From Desarmillaria ectypa (lineage: Eukaryota; Basidiomycota; Agaricomycetes; Agaricales; Physalacriaceae), in assembly GCA_030407005.1 (NCBI GenBank), contig JAUDYN010000005.1:3286001-3350000 (forward strand): a stretch of 64,000 nt of DNA. The letters run 5' to 3'. Below, one piece after another: positions 10,014-20,900 of the stretch (positions are counted from its first letter, which is position 1; every line of letters starts with the position of its first letter). The position numbers and the translations under genes are program-made. Under the pieces are notes generated by a model. The model worked only from the letters and a program-made list of their open reading frames with translations, did not search any database and was not told the DNA's origin.

Positions 10014-11526
10014 GGAGGAAGAACCTCAATACAATACGTTAACCTACGATACAGGTTACTACGGAGGGATGGAATACCACCACCCTCAATATGAAATATA
10101 TCCGAGTTACCCACTGGATACTCCGGTCGTAAGCCCACGACCACTCCCCGACTCGCCTCCTCATCATAAGGCGCGTCACCAAGGATACCACCCTTATCAG
10201 GGTGGCAGTCTTCTCTTCGCAGGGGCAGGAGAAGAAATGGAAGCGGAAGGAACGCCAGCAGGAAGCGCCACCGCAGGGGCGTCAAGGAATCCTGCCATGG
10301 CAGAAGAAACTCGGCAGCAGATGCGAACCGAGTTACAGGAGAAAGAGCGACGCATAGCGGAGATGCGTAGTGAGCTCGACAAGGAGGACGCCGCCCGCAA
10401 GACACTGGTGGATTACCTCCGAGTCCAAGAGCGGGAGAAGGAGCCGGAAAGAGGAAGACCGCCGGGACCACCAAGAGGTTACCCGGGGTACAGGCCGGAT
10501 CGATTTTCGATCCCAAGACTGCCCCCTGGTCAGGGACCACCTGACCCAATCCCGAATCCGGTCAGGAATGCCGCTGCTGATGCCCCCTATCTGGGCATCA
10601 AGCCGACCCTCATCAAGGTCCCCGCCCCATTCAAAGGGGACCATGACGACATTGAACACTTCATAGGCGATTGCATCACCTATTTTGAAGTGTTCAGACA
10701 CTATTTCCAGGTGCCGTCGCACCTGGTACTATTCGCGACATCCCACTTCGAGGGTGCCACCAAGGACTGGTGGGTCTACAAGAGACCCGAATACTGGGTA
10801 GGCGATGCCTTTGACGGCACCGCTGCCCATTTCCGATACCCCGACTGGGCCGACTTCGTCGACCTAGTCACAAGACAATTCCGAGATCCGGCGATCGAGG
10901 AAATCCACGAAAAGTGCATGTTCGACCTGCGCATGGGAGCACAGCCCGCCTCCCACTACTTCCAGAAGCTGGAAGAAGAAGCAAAGCTAGCGGGCCGGAG
11001 ATCCGACGAGGCGGAAAGAGGCGCGATGGTAAAGGCGGTATGACTAGGAGTCCCTAGCTCGTATACCACCTTTATCTCGAATATGGGAGTGAGCATTCCG
11101 CGCTCATACCCAGAGTGGAAGGAACGCATTCTTAGAATGTATGAAGAGAGACAGCGGAAGTGGGTCTTTGACCAGACCACAAGTACGCCTCGGGACGGTC
11201 AGAAGCAGGGCCCGCGTCCCCAACAACAACAACCCAGCAGCAAGAACACCGCTGGGGCGACAAGTCCCTCGGCTTCAAAGCCAAGTGCTGGGAGTGGAGG
11301 GGCCAGTCGCGATGTTGGAACCGGTAAGTGGACGACGTATGGGGGGGCGGGGAAGCCGATGGATGTAGACCGGCAACGAGCCGAGGGGCGCTGCTTCAGG
11401 TGCGACCAAAAGGGTCACCTGAGCAGAGATTGCCCTACAAGAAAAGAGAAGAACGTGGTGAGATACGTGGGGCCCACTGACGCAGTGGTGCCAAGTACCT
11501 CCAAAATAGAGGAGGTAAAAGAGTAG
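10014..11526 (+). pseudogene. gag: E1 gag core with coiled coil and CCHC knuckle
   Basis: This frame (+1 relative to the 5' frame) encodes the structural protein. A Tyr-rich stretch conserved in E2 (LTYDTGYYGG) comes before the first in-frame ATG at 10069, which suggests entry by frameshift rather than at that ATG. A charged coiled coil follows (about 10300-10450). A retrotransposon gag domain runs from about 10580 to 11040 (LIKVPAPFKG, TKDWWVY, FVDLVTRQFRDP). A zinc knuckle CFRCDQKGHLSRDC lies at about 11392-11433. TGA at 11041-11043 interrupts the frame; E2 has CAA at this codon and the next arginine codon (CGA in E2) also varies, so a former CGA is likely. The frame ends at TAG 11524-11526. 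It is broken by that single TGA. Confidence 0.82.
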
Positions 11527-11558
11527 GGCGTCAAGGGTTCGATTCCCCTTGCACGCCC
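11515..11558 (+). promoter_or_regulatory. Likely -1 frameshift signal: A-run plus hairpin at gag stop
   Basis: The gag codons GTA AAA GAG TAG are followed by a hairpin. GGGCGT (11526-11531) pairs with ACGCCC (11553-11558) and CAAGGG (11532-11537) pairs with CCCTTG (11546-11551). There is one bulged C and an 8-nt loop. The spacer from the AAA codon to the stem is five bases, a usual distance for -1 frameshifting. Pol lies in the -1 frame, and its translation is conserved with E2 across the gag stop (GKR, GRQ, SPC, TNYY). The slippery site is not a classical heptamer, so slippage on the A-run is an inference. The loop region also contains GGTTCGATTCC (11536-11546), an exact match to the tRNA B-box consensus. 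Confidence 0.6.
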
Positions 11559-12743
11559 AAGTCTCAAGGTGTGTCCTCGGTTGCCGCGGGTCGGACTAAT
11601 TACTATGAAAACAGAATATTATATAAGAAAAATATATCAATGACTTCACCGAAGCCGAAGACCAAGAAAGAATCATCAAAGAAAAACAACAGGTACGTCA
11701 TACTACTAAAAGACGCTGACACCAATATCTGTAGTGAACAATCCCGAACCTCCGACGAACTGGAGCGGGACTTGCCAAGTGGTGTTGGCGCCGCAACAAA
11801 GTCCAACGAGCAGTGCTCACCGGATATGCCGCTGAGCGCACAGCGACGAGCAGGGACCAGTAGGCGGGACTCCTCCGGGACTTCCAGAAGTCTGACCGTC
11901 CCAGTACCCGCTTCGAGCAGCGGGGCAAGCTCACCAGTTCCGCCAGGGTCGGCGGAGGACCAGGACAGTGCCTCTAACCAAGGCCAGGCTTTACCCGGAC
12001 GAACCGGTCCGGGGAGTGGAAAACTTGACGAAGCTGAGTACCAAACCGGGCCGGCAAGTTGCAGGGTTGACAACCGTGCGAAGGTCGCCTTAGGCACTAG
12101 CTGGGAGTCAATGACCAAGGAATTTCAAACTCCATCGCGAGTGGTGCCGGCCGAGGAAAAGGGACAGGATCCCGCTAGTGCCCAGGCGGTAAAAAGGGGG
12201 CATTTCAGCAGAACTACCATCGTTGAAATACCCGACGAAGAAGACGATACGGCATTTAGGATGTGGCAAGACCGCCAATCCAAAGCCAGTACCCCGATAT
12301 GCAGAACACCGGAGAAACAGAAACTCGACCTTCCGAAAGGACCGGGAAGTGTCGAAACTGATACTGATCTTAACAAGGGGGTATCAATTGCTTTCGAATG
12401 TACGGGAAAGCTGAAAAAGTCTTCTGAACGTACAGGGAAGCAAGACGAATTCCAATGGTTTAAACCATTCGGAATTGACTGGACGATGCGCGCTATACGC
12501 AACTCCAAGAACTTGGCAAACGCCAAAGCGGTTCTCTCTATTTGGGTACACCCCAAACGACTTGGAGAAATCAACGACGAGCTTATCCAAAGCTTACGAA
12601 TGGGAGGGAGCATTGCCTGGGAACAGCTCTACGAATTACATGAACCCATTCGTTACATTCGCGGTGCCAAGAGCTCTGGTCGGGACCTCCTGGTAGACAT
12701 CCAACTTTCTCCATGTACTGGGAAAAAAGTACTGACAATCTGA

Positions 12744-13304
12744 GCATTGTTGGATAGCGGTTGCACGGGCAGCTCTATCAACCGAACATACGTCCAACAA
12801 CACCAGTTGGACACCAGGAAGGCCACAGCCCCTATACCGGTCTATAATGCCGATGGAACGCGCAATAAAGCAGGGGATGTCACCGAGTTTGTAGAACTAC
12901 GAATGACAATTGGAGGACATAATGAACGCATTGACCTCGCAGTCACCGACTTAGGTTCCAAAACCGTATATTTGGGACACGACTGGCTTAAACGCCACAA
13001 CCCTTTAGTCAACTGGAAGATGGGAACCTTGACATTCGGACGATGTCATTGTGTTCAGAACCATTTCACCCTGCCAGACGCAGATGAAGAAGACCGATGG
13101 GACGAAGAGCTCGAAGAAGGAGAGAGTATTCTTGCTGTCAATATGCAAGAAGAAATCATCCTTCGTGCCGTCCATCATGCGAATGAGTTAGCAGCTGCAG
13201 CTAACGCTGAGAAACCAAAGCAGACATTCGAGGAGCTCGTACCTCCTCAGTACCAAAGCTTTAGAGATTTATTCTCTAAAGATAGCTTTGACGAGTTACC
13301 AGAA
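12744..13304 (+). pseudogene. E1 aspartic protease region
   Basis: The retroviral-type protease that would cut the polyprotein. The active-site motif DSG is in LLDSGCTGSSIN, and the flap and core strands follow (ELRMTIGGHNERIDLAVTD, then YLGHDWLKRHNP, typical of the Ty3 family). It is isolated between TGA 12741-12743 and TGA 13305-13307. Confidence 0.8.
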
Positions 13305-13307
13305 TGA

Positions 13308-14620
13308 AGAACCTGGGACCATGCCATCGAGCTAATCCCCAATGCAAAATCCACTTTAGATTGTAAGGTGTACCCGCTCAATCGCAATGAGCAGGAACAA
13401 TTGGATAAATTCTTAGATGAGAATTTAGACTCTGGACGCATTCGTCCCTCGAAATCCCCATTCGCCTCTCCCTTTTTCTTTGTCAAGAAAAAGGATGGCT
13501 CTCTACGACCAGTCCAGGATTATCGAAAACTGAATGAAATGACGATAAAGAATCGTTATCCCCTTCCACTCATCTCCAAGCTTATCGATAAACTACGAGG
13601 AGCCAAATACTTCTCCAAGCTGGATGTACGATGGGGATACAACAATGTCCGTATTCGAGACGGAGACGAAGAAAAAGCCGTGTTCAGAACTAACCGAGGG
13701 CTCTTTGAACCCACGGTAATGTTCTTTGGGCTCACAAATTCACCAGCCACATTCCAGTGGATGATGAACAACATATTCAAGGATTTGATCGCCGGAGGAA
13801 AGGTCACCATTTACCTCGACGACATACTCATCTTCACAAAATCCTTGACAGAACATCGAAATATAGTACGACAAGTACTTCAGCGACTTCGAGAAAACAA
13901 ATTGTTCCTCAAAGCCGAGAAATGCGAGTTTGAGGTGCTCGAAACTGAATACCTCGGGGTCATCATAAGCGAAGATGCCATTCGCATGGATCCAGTCAAG
14001 ATAGCAGGGATAGCGGAATGGCCAACCCCAACAAAAAAGAAGGAACTACAATCCTTCTTAGGATTCACGAACTTCTATCGAAAGTTCATCAAAGACTATT
14101 CCAAAATAGTCCGTCCCCTCACCCAGTTGACCGGAAAAGTAGACTGGACCTGGGGATCAGAACAAGAACAGGCGTTTGATCAGATCAAGAAGCTGATGAC
14201 GACAAACGTAGTTCTAACGATTCCTTCGGACGATGGAAAGTTCTGAGTAGAAGCAGATGCAAGTGACGGAGCCATTGGCGCCATACTCAGCCAAGAAAAA
14301 GAAGGCAAATGGAGACCCGTCACCTTTATGTCCAAGGCGCTCACCGCTACCGAACGCAACTATGAGATCTACAACAAAGAGTTGCTAGCCATCATGTTAG
14401 CATTAGAAGAATGGCGTCATTATCTCATGGGCGCCAAAGAAACCATTGAGATCTGGACGGACCATCAGAATCTCCAATACTTCCGAAAACCTCAGAAGTT
14501 GAATCGTCGGCAAGCACGATGGGTCACCGAACTAGTGGAATATCACTTTATTCTTCAGCATAAAGCTGGAACCGCTAACCAGAAGGCTGATCTTCTCAGT
14601 AGACGAGATGATCATGATCA
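13308..14620 (+). pseudogene. E1 reverse transcriptase and RNase H
   Basis: Reverse transcriptase copies element RNA into DNA and RNase H removes the RNA. The fingers and palm motifs are clear: KKKDGSLRPVQDYRKLN, the first catalytic Asp in KLDVRWGYNN, and YLDDILIF with the second and third Asp near 13813-13836. FLGFTNFYRKFI marks the connection. RNase H shows Asp in VEADASDGAIGAILSQ, Glu in NYEIYNKELLAIML and Asp in IWTDHQNLQYF. TGA 14244-14246 falls just before the first RNase H motif. All catalytic residues I can place are present. Confidence 0.88.
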
Positions 14621-14639
14621 GGGAAAAGAAGACAATAAA

Positions 14640-15749
14640 GACATTGTCGTTTTATCCCCGGAACACTTCCGTGCCCTGATAATACCAACTACGGAAGAGA
14701 GAATCACGCGTATAAGAGATGCAACAAAACAGAAGGAACAGTGGGACCAGGGAATCGAAAAATCCCTCAACCACGAAAGAGGAATCACACAGGAAAATGA
14801 AATCCTGTGGTACGATGGACGAGTCTATGTCCCCAACGACTCAATGCTACACGGTGAGATCATTGCACAATTCCATGATCATATCACCGCTGGACACCCC
14901 GGAATCGCCAAAACCAAAGAACTCATACTCCGTGAGTATTGGTGGCCGAAGATGAAGAAGGACGTAGAATCTTACATCAAAGGATGTGAAACTTGTCAAA
15001 GGACGAAGAGCGATACACAGGCCAAGGCGGCCCCTCTTCACCCCAATGCAATTCCTGATACGCCATGGACACATATCTCAGTCGATATGATCACCGGACT
15101 CCCGGAGTCAGATGGATTTGACGCTCTACTAGTCATCGTAGACTGTTTTTCCAAAAATATCCTCTTGATTCCATGCAATGAGGAACTATCAGCAGAAGGA
15201 TGGGCGTTAATCCTTCGCAACCAAGTATATGCGAAGCATGGAATGCCGCAGGTGGTCATCTCTGACAGAGGACCCCAATTCGTTTCAGCATTCATGAAAG
15301 AACTATATCGAATGCTGAATATCACTCAAAACGTGTCTACAGCTTATCATCCGCAGACAGACGGGCAGACAGAGAGAGTCAACCAGGAGGTTGAAAAATA
15401 CCTTCGTATCTTTGTCAACCATAGACAGACCGACTGGGTAGCATGGCTACCACTCGCAGAATTTGCCCACAATAACCGAGTTCACTCGGCTACGGGCAAG
15501 AGTCCTTTCATGGTCCTATACGGACAAAATCCTCGACTCATCCCTGAGTCAATACAGAAAACCGGCTTTGTAAACCCTACAGCCGTTGACTTTATGGAAA
15601 CCATGGCCAAAGTCCATAAGGAGGTCCATGAAGCATTGGAAAAGGCGGCAACGCAAATGAAGGAGCAATATGATAAAAAGAAACAGACTCAACGAGAGTA
15701 CCAAATTGGAGACAAGGTATGGCTTGATACCGCCAACCTTCACCTTCCA
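14640..15749 (+). pseudogene. E1 integrase
   Basis: Integrase inserts the DNA copy into the genome. The HHCC zinc-binding part is visible (HDHITAGHPG and CETCQRTKS). The catalytic triad is complete: Asp in SVDMITGLP, Asp in ISDRGPQF and Glu in TDGQTERVNQEVE. The C-terminal GPY/F-like part continues after two TGA codons at 15750 and 15777 (MGPFEIV). E1 lies inside the same region of the E2 integrase gene. Confidence 0.87.
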
Positions 15750-15779
15750 TGACCAAAGAAAAAACTTGACGACAAATGA

Positions 15780-16373
15780 ATGGGACCATTCGAAATTGTT
15801 GAAAAGTCAGGATTGGCAGCATACAAACTAAAACTGCCACCCCACTGGAAGATTCATCCCCGGTTCAATGAGAAACTGCTGACTCCATATGTCGCACCCT
15901 CGTTTGTAAACCAAGAACAACCACCTCCTCCTCCTCCCGACCTCATCGATGGACAAGAAGAGTACGAAATCGAAGAAGTCTTGGACTCGCGCACCAGAAA
16001 GGTATGGTCCAAGCGAGGACAACCATCTAGGGAAGTCACAGACTACCTAGTCAAATGGAAGGGATGGACTCGTGAACACAATTCATGGGTCCGAGAGAAT
16101 GAAATGAAGAACGCCTCGGAAGCGATCCAAGAGTATAAGGCCAACGTAAACCGCGCCGTATATACTCCAAAAATCGCAACCAGGAAAATAGTGGTCAAAA
16201 TACTGGACCACGAATATTCGGAACACGGCGATGTAGCCTACCTCGCCAAAAGAACAGATGGACGTGTCAAATGGATCATCAATCCAGACGAAGAAATATG
16301 GAAAAAGCTGATTGATCAGTATTGGGTCAATCAAATCGCAACACAATACGACACCCCTTTGGAAGAACCTTAG
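15780..16373 (+). pseudogene. E1 integrase C-terminus: GPY/F part, chromodomain and a second chromo-like segment
   Basis: After MGPFEIV and the HPRFNEKLL segment comes a chromodomain: YEIEEVLDSR, then YLVKWKGWTREHNSWV and a helix. In chromoviruses this domain directs integration to methylated histone H3 chromatin. About 50 residues later a second, weaker segment with the same layout appears (VVKILDHEY, VAYLAK, WIINP, LIDQYW). It is kept in E2 and, less well, in E3. The frame ends at TAG 16371-16373, shortly before the polypurine tract. The two TGA codons just before this segment cut it off from the rest of pol. Confidence 0.85.
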
Positions 16374-16395
16374 CAGTCGGGACGACTGCTTTAAC

Positions 16396-16402
16396 AAGGG
16401 GG
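16396..16402 (+). other. Polypurine tract of E1
   Basis: AAGGGGG lies three bases before the 3' LTR (16406) and is the expected plus-strand primer site. E2 has the altered form AAGAGGG at 17588-17594 and E3 a similar AAGAGGG near 21699-21705. Confidence 0.75.
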
Positions 16403-16405
16403 TAA

Positions 16406-16828
16406 TGTTACGATTTTTCCGTTATCTTATCTTATCTGAGTCATATCCATGACTCATCCATCTAATCTAGTCCAGAAACCAACTTGTATCCAGCTATTCG
16501 CCGGATACCACCCTCATTCTCACCGTCTGTCACCCCAGACAACTCTCATTGGTTCCATGATCCTCCCGGATCGTCCTACTTCGACACCGTTTGTGCATGG
16601 ACTGTAACGTTTCACCTAAATATAACGCCGTAGGAATACTATATAAACAGAGTATATTAGCCCATTGTACTCTATCTCTTGTTTTAATTAACACTATAAA
16701 CTCCTTACTCGCACTACACTAAAGACTATTAGCGTAGTTCTCTCATTTGGGTGATCGTTCGAACGCGTAACGGCCCAGAGAGGATCAGCTGACAGTCCCA
16801 AGTCACGTGCCCAAGGCGGTGCCTAACA
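16406..16828 (+). repeat. E1 3' LTR
   Basis: 423 bp from TGTTACG to CCTAACA. It differs from the 5' LTR at 16437, 16485, 16516, 16766, 16771 and 16794, all CpG transitions. I count 21 CpG sites. Directly followed by AAAAA. Confidence 0.92.
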
Positions 16829-16833
16829 AAAAA
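16829..16833 (+). other. Target-site duplication of E1, right copy
   Basis: AAAAA, the copy of 8327-8331. The E2 sequence resumes at 16834 (GCCACGGCACAAATGAAGG) exactly where the left part stopped. Confidence 0.85.
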
Positions 16834-17597
16834 GCCACGGCACAAATGAAGGTGCAATATGACAAATAAAAACAATCACCACAGAAGTACAAAATTGGTG
16901 ACAAGGTCTGGCTTGATACTGCCAACCTTCATCTTCCATGACCCAAGAAGAAACTTGACAATAAATGAACAGGACCATTCAAAATCATCGAGAAGTCAGA
17001 ATCAGCAGCATACAAGCTGAAACTGCCACCTCATTGGAAGATCCATCCTCAATTCAACAAAAAGTTGTTAACTCCTTACATCGCACCCACATTCCTGAAC
17101 CAACAACAACTGCCATCTCCCCCTCCAGACCTCGTCGATGGTCAAGAAGAATATGAAATCGAAGAAGTTTTGGACTTGCACACTCAGAAAGTATGCTCCA
17201 AAAGAGGACAACCATCTAGAGAAGTCATGGACTATCTAGTCAAGTGGAAGGGATGGACCAGAGAATATAACTCTTGGGTCTGAGAAACAGAGATGATGAA
17301 TGTGATGGAAGTGATCAAAGAATACAAGGCTAGCATAAACTGCACCTTATACATTCCAAAAATCATAACCAAAGATAAGATAGTGGTCAAGATACTGGAC
17401 CATGAATATTTTGACAACGGCAATGTCGCATACCTTGCATAATGCAAGGATGGATATCAAAAATGGGTCATCAACCCAGACAAGAAAGGATGGAAAAACT
17501 TAATTGATCAGTACTGGATTGATCAAGTTATATTGCAACTCGACACCCCTGAAGAAGAACCTTAGCAGTTGGGACAACTGCTTTAACAAGAGGGTAA
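16834..17597 (+). pseudogene. E2 pol, last part (integrase end and chromodomain)
   Basis: Continuation of the E2 integrase after the E1 insertion: GDKVWLDTANLHLP, then TGA at the same two arginine sites as in E1, HPQFNKKLL and a chromodomain (YEIEEVLDLH, YLVKWKGWTREYNSWV) followed by TGA. The second chromo-like segment is present (VVKILDHEYF, LIDQYW). CpG sites are nearly gone. Confidence 0.88.
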
Positions 17598-17992
17598 TAT
17601 TACAATTTTTTCATTATCTTATCTTATCTCATCATATCCATGACACTGTATACTTTATCTCAGTCAGCATCAATGCATCCACTGACAACCACCCCAATTC
17701 TACATGGTTGTCACCCCAGTTCTGTTTTATTGGTTCACTAACATCCCAATTCCTCAAGGTTCCCTCTTGCAGCCTTACCATTTCATCTATTAATGATGCT
17801 GTACTTTCAGTATATAAGTAGAGTAGTTTCCACCATTTTACTCTACCTTTTGACTAAATTACACTCATACACCTTCTACTGCACCACACTAAAGACTGAG
17901 CCAAACTCTCAACATACAGATGATTGTCCAAACACGAGACAGCCTAGAGAGAAGCTTACATCCCAAGTCACATGTTAGACTGGGCTGTAATA
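17598..17992 (+). repeat. E2 3' LTR (decayed)
   Basis: Starts TATTACAATTTTT (from TGTTACGATTTTT) and ends CTGTAATA (from CCTAACA), directly after the decayed polypurine tract. It aligns with the E1 LTR along its length, with small deletions (395 versus 423 bp). Only one CpG is left, in ACACGAG. Confidence 0.85.
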
Positions 17993-20900
17993 TCTATGAA
18001 CTCTGTGAACTGATCTGGTACATCCAAGACAATAAAAGCTCTGGACAAGACTTTATGGTGAATATACAACTCACCCTATGTATGGGGAAGAAAGCTCTGA
18101 TGATAAGGGCATTACTGGATAGTGGCTGCACTGACAGCTCTATCAATTGATCTTACATTCTCCAACACCAATTGGACACCCAAAAGGCTGCCACCCCTAT
18201 TCTCATATACAATGTGGATAGAATCCACAATAAGGCAGATGACATCACAGAGTTCATAGAACTTAGAATGATAATCAGTGGACATACTAAATAAATTAAC
18301 CTAGTGGTCACAGACCTTAGCTCCAAGACAGTGTACTTAGGCTATGACTGGTTAAAATGACATAGTCCAGTTATTAACTGGAAAACCAGAAATATGATCT
18401 TTGGATGCTGCCAGTGCATCAAAAACCCTCTCCCTCTTCCTGATACAGATGATGAGGATCAGTGGGATGAAGAACTAGAAGATGGCAAAACTATCCTTGC
18501 CATTAATATGCAAGAAGAACTTGTCATCTGGATAGTGCATCACACTAACAAATTAGCAGCAGCTGCCAATACTGATAAACTGAAGAAAACCTTTGAGGAA
18601 ATGGTTCCTCCTTAATACAGAAGCTTTTGAGATCTATTCTCTAAGAAAAGCTCTGATAAACTTCCCAAATGAAAACTCTGGGATCATGCTATTGAGCTGG
18701 TACCCAATACCAAACCTACACTAGACTGTAAAGTCTATCTACTCAATTGAGTCAAGCAAGAACAATTAGATAAATTCCTCAATAAGAACCTGAGTTCAGG
18801 ATGCATTTGACTCTCAAAATCCCCATTCACATCACCCTTCTTTTTTATAAAGAAAAAAGATGATTCTCTCTGCCCCATTCAAGACTATTGAAAGCTAAAT
18901 GAAATGACCATCAAGAACTGATATCCCCTCCCTCTCATTTCTGAGCTCATCAATAAATTATAAGGCACAAAATACTTCTCCAAACTGGATGTACAATGGG
19001 GATATAATAATGTGTATATCCATGAAGGAGATGAAGAAAAGGCAGTGTTCTAGACCAATCGAGGATTGTTTGAACCCACTATAATGTTCTTCAGTCTGAC
19101 CAATTCTCCTGCCATCTTTTAATGGATGATGAATGACATATTCAAGGATCTCATTGCTGGAGAAAAAGTGACCATCTATCTTGATGATATTCTCATATTC
19201 ACCAAGACTCTGGAAGAATATTGCCAAATTGTATGACAGGTACTCTAATGCTTATGAGAAAACAAACTGTTCCTCAAAGCAGAGAAGTGTAAATTTGAGG
19301 TACTTGAGACAGAGTATCTGGGTGTCATCATCAGCAAAGACATTATTCACATGGACCCAGTTAAAATTGCTGGAATTGCAGAATGGCTGATCCCAACAAA
19401 GAAGAAGGAACTTCAGTCCTTCTTAGGATTCACAAACTTTTACTGAAAGTTCATATGTGATTACTCTAAGATTGTCTGACCCCTCACATAGTTGACTGAG
19501 AATGCTGAATGGAAATGAGGAGAAGAATAGAAATAAGCATTCCTACAACTCAAGTTACAGATGACCACAAACATCATTCTGACCATCCCCTTGAATGATG
19601 GGAAATTCAGGATAGAGACAGACACAAGTGATAGAGCTATTGATGCCATCCTGAGTCAAGAACAGAATGGCAAATGGAGGCTGGTAGCCTTCATGTTCAA
19701 GGCATTAATGGCCACCAAATATAATTACAAAATCTACAATAAAGAATTGCTGGCCATCATGCTCACTCTGGAGGAATGGTGCCATTATTTAATGGGTATG
19801 AAGAAGAAAATTGAAATCTAGACAGATCACCAGAATCTCTAGTGTTTCCAGAAACCCCAGAAGTTGAACTATCAACAAGCTTGATGGGTCACCAAACTAG
19901 CCAAATACTATTTTGTTCTCCAACATAAGGCAGGAACTGCCAATTGAAAGGCTGATCTACTTAGCCAATGAGATGATCACAATCAGGATAAAGAGGATAA
20001 TCATGACATGACCATCCTCATCCCTAAGCATTTCTGAGCACTCATACTCCTCATAACAGATGAGTAAATCACACATATATGAGATGCAACATGACACAAG
20101 GATAAATGAGATCAGGGAATAAATAAATCCCTTAACCACAAGAGAGGAATCTCCCAGAAAGATAGAATACTATATTATGATAGATGTATCTACATTCCAT
20201 GAGATAAAATCCTTCAAGGAGAAATTATAGCGCACCATCATGATTATATTATGGCCAGATACCCCAGGATAGCCAAAACCACCAAACTAGTACTCAGAGA
20301 ATATTGGTGGCTGAAGCTGAAGAAGGATGTTGAAACATACATACAAGGTTGTGAAACTTGCCAATGGACCAAAAGCAATACTCAGGCCAAGACTATCTCT
20401 CTTCACCTGAACACAGCTCCAACTTTTCCATAGACTCATATCTCAGTCAATATGATCACTGAACTCCCAGAATCCAATGGTTATGATGCATTACTAGTTG
20501 TTGTAGACCAATTCTCCAAAGCAATCAGCAGAAGGATGGGCACAGATTCTCTGTGATCATATATATGCAAAATATGGAATGCCCCAAGTAATCATCTCAG
20601 ATCAGAGCCCACAATTCATTTTTACCTTCATGAAAGAGTTATACTGGATGTTAAACATCTCTCAGAATGCTTCTACTGCCTATCATCCCCAGACAGATAG
20701 ACAGATAGAACAGGTTAATCAAGAGATTGAAAAGTATCTCTAAATCTTTATCAATCACTAACAAACTGACTGGAATGAATGGCTACTCTTAGCTGAATTC
20801 ACTCATAATAATCACATCCACTCTGGAAAAATTCTATTTATGGCACTATATGGTCAAAATCCCTGAGTTATCCCTAACTCTATCTGAGAAACTCCATTTG

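Larger units (their letters stand above)
11520..16373 (+). pseudogene. pol: E1 pol polyprotein with five TGA codons
   Basis: One frame (frame 0) runs from the frameshift region to TAG 16371-16373, interrupted only by TGA at 12741-12743, 13305-13307, 14244-14246, 15750-15752 and 15777-15779. At the first three, related copies have AGA, AGG or another sense codon in at least one of E2 and E3; a former CGA is the simplest ancestor. The last two are also stops in E2 and E3. The N-terminal spacer (11571 to about 12700) carries TIVEIPDEEDD, a second SUMO-interacting-type motif, near 12216-12250. The protease motif LLDSGCTGSSIN follows the first TGA by one codon. The enzymes that follow are listed separately. 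Without the stops this would be a normal chromovirus pol. Confidence 0.88.
8332..16828 (+). mobile_element. E1, full-length Ty3/gypsy chromovirus nested in E2
   Basis: An 8.5-kb element with 423-bp LTRs (TGTTAC...CTAACA) and a 5-bp duplication. Internal order: a 5' reading frame with a membrane segment (frame 0), gag core with zinc knuckle (frame 1), pol (frame 0) with protease, RT, RNase H, integrase and chromodomain, then a polypurine tract. The domain order (integrase last, followed by a chromodomain) defines a chromovirus. I see no frameshift that breaks the scheme, but gag has one and pol five TGA codons at sites consistent with former CGA arginine codons, so this copy should not be autonomous. 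The LTRs differ at six positions of 423, all of them CpG transitions. Confidence 0.93.

Noticed and set aside
11496..11517. A 7-bp hairpin (TACCTCC/GGAGGTA) just before the gag stop
   Set aside because: E2 cannot form it, so it is probably chance, unlike the next hairpin.
11481..11560. A tRNA gene suggested by the exact B-box sequence
   Set aside because: No A-box or cloverleaf can be formed upstream. The bases GGTTCGATTCC also encode conserved pol residues and lie in a simple hairpin, so it is tRNA-like at most.
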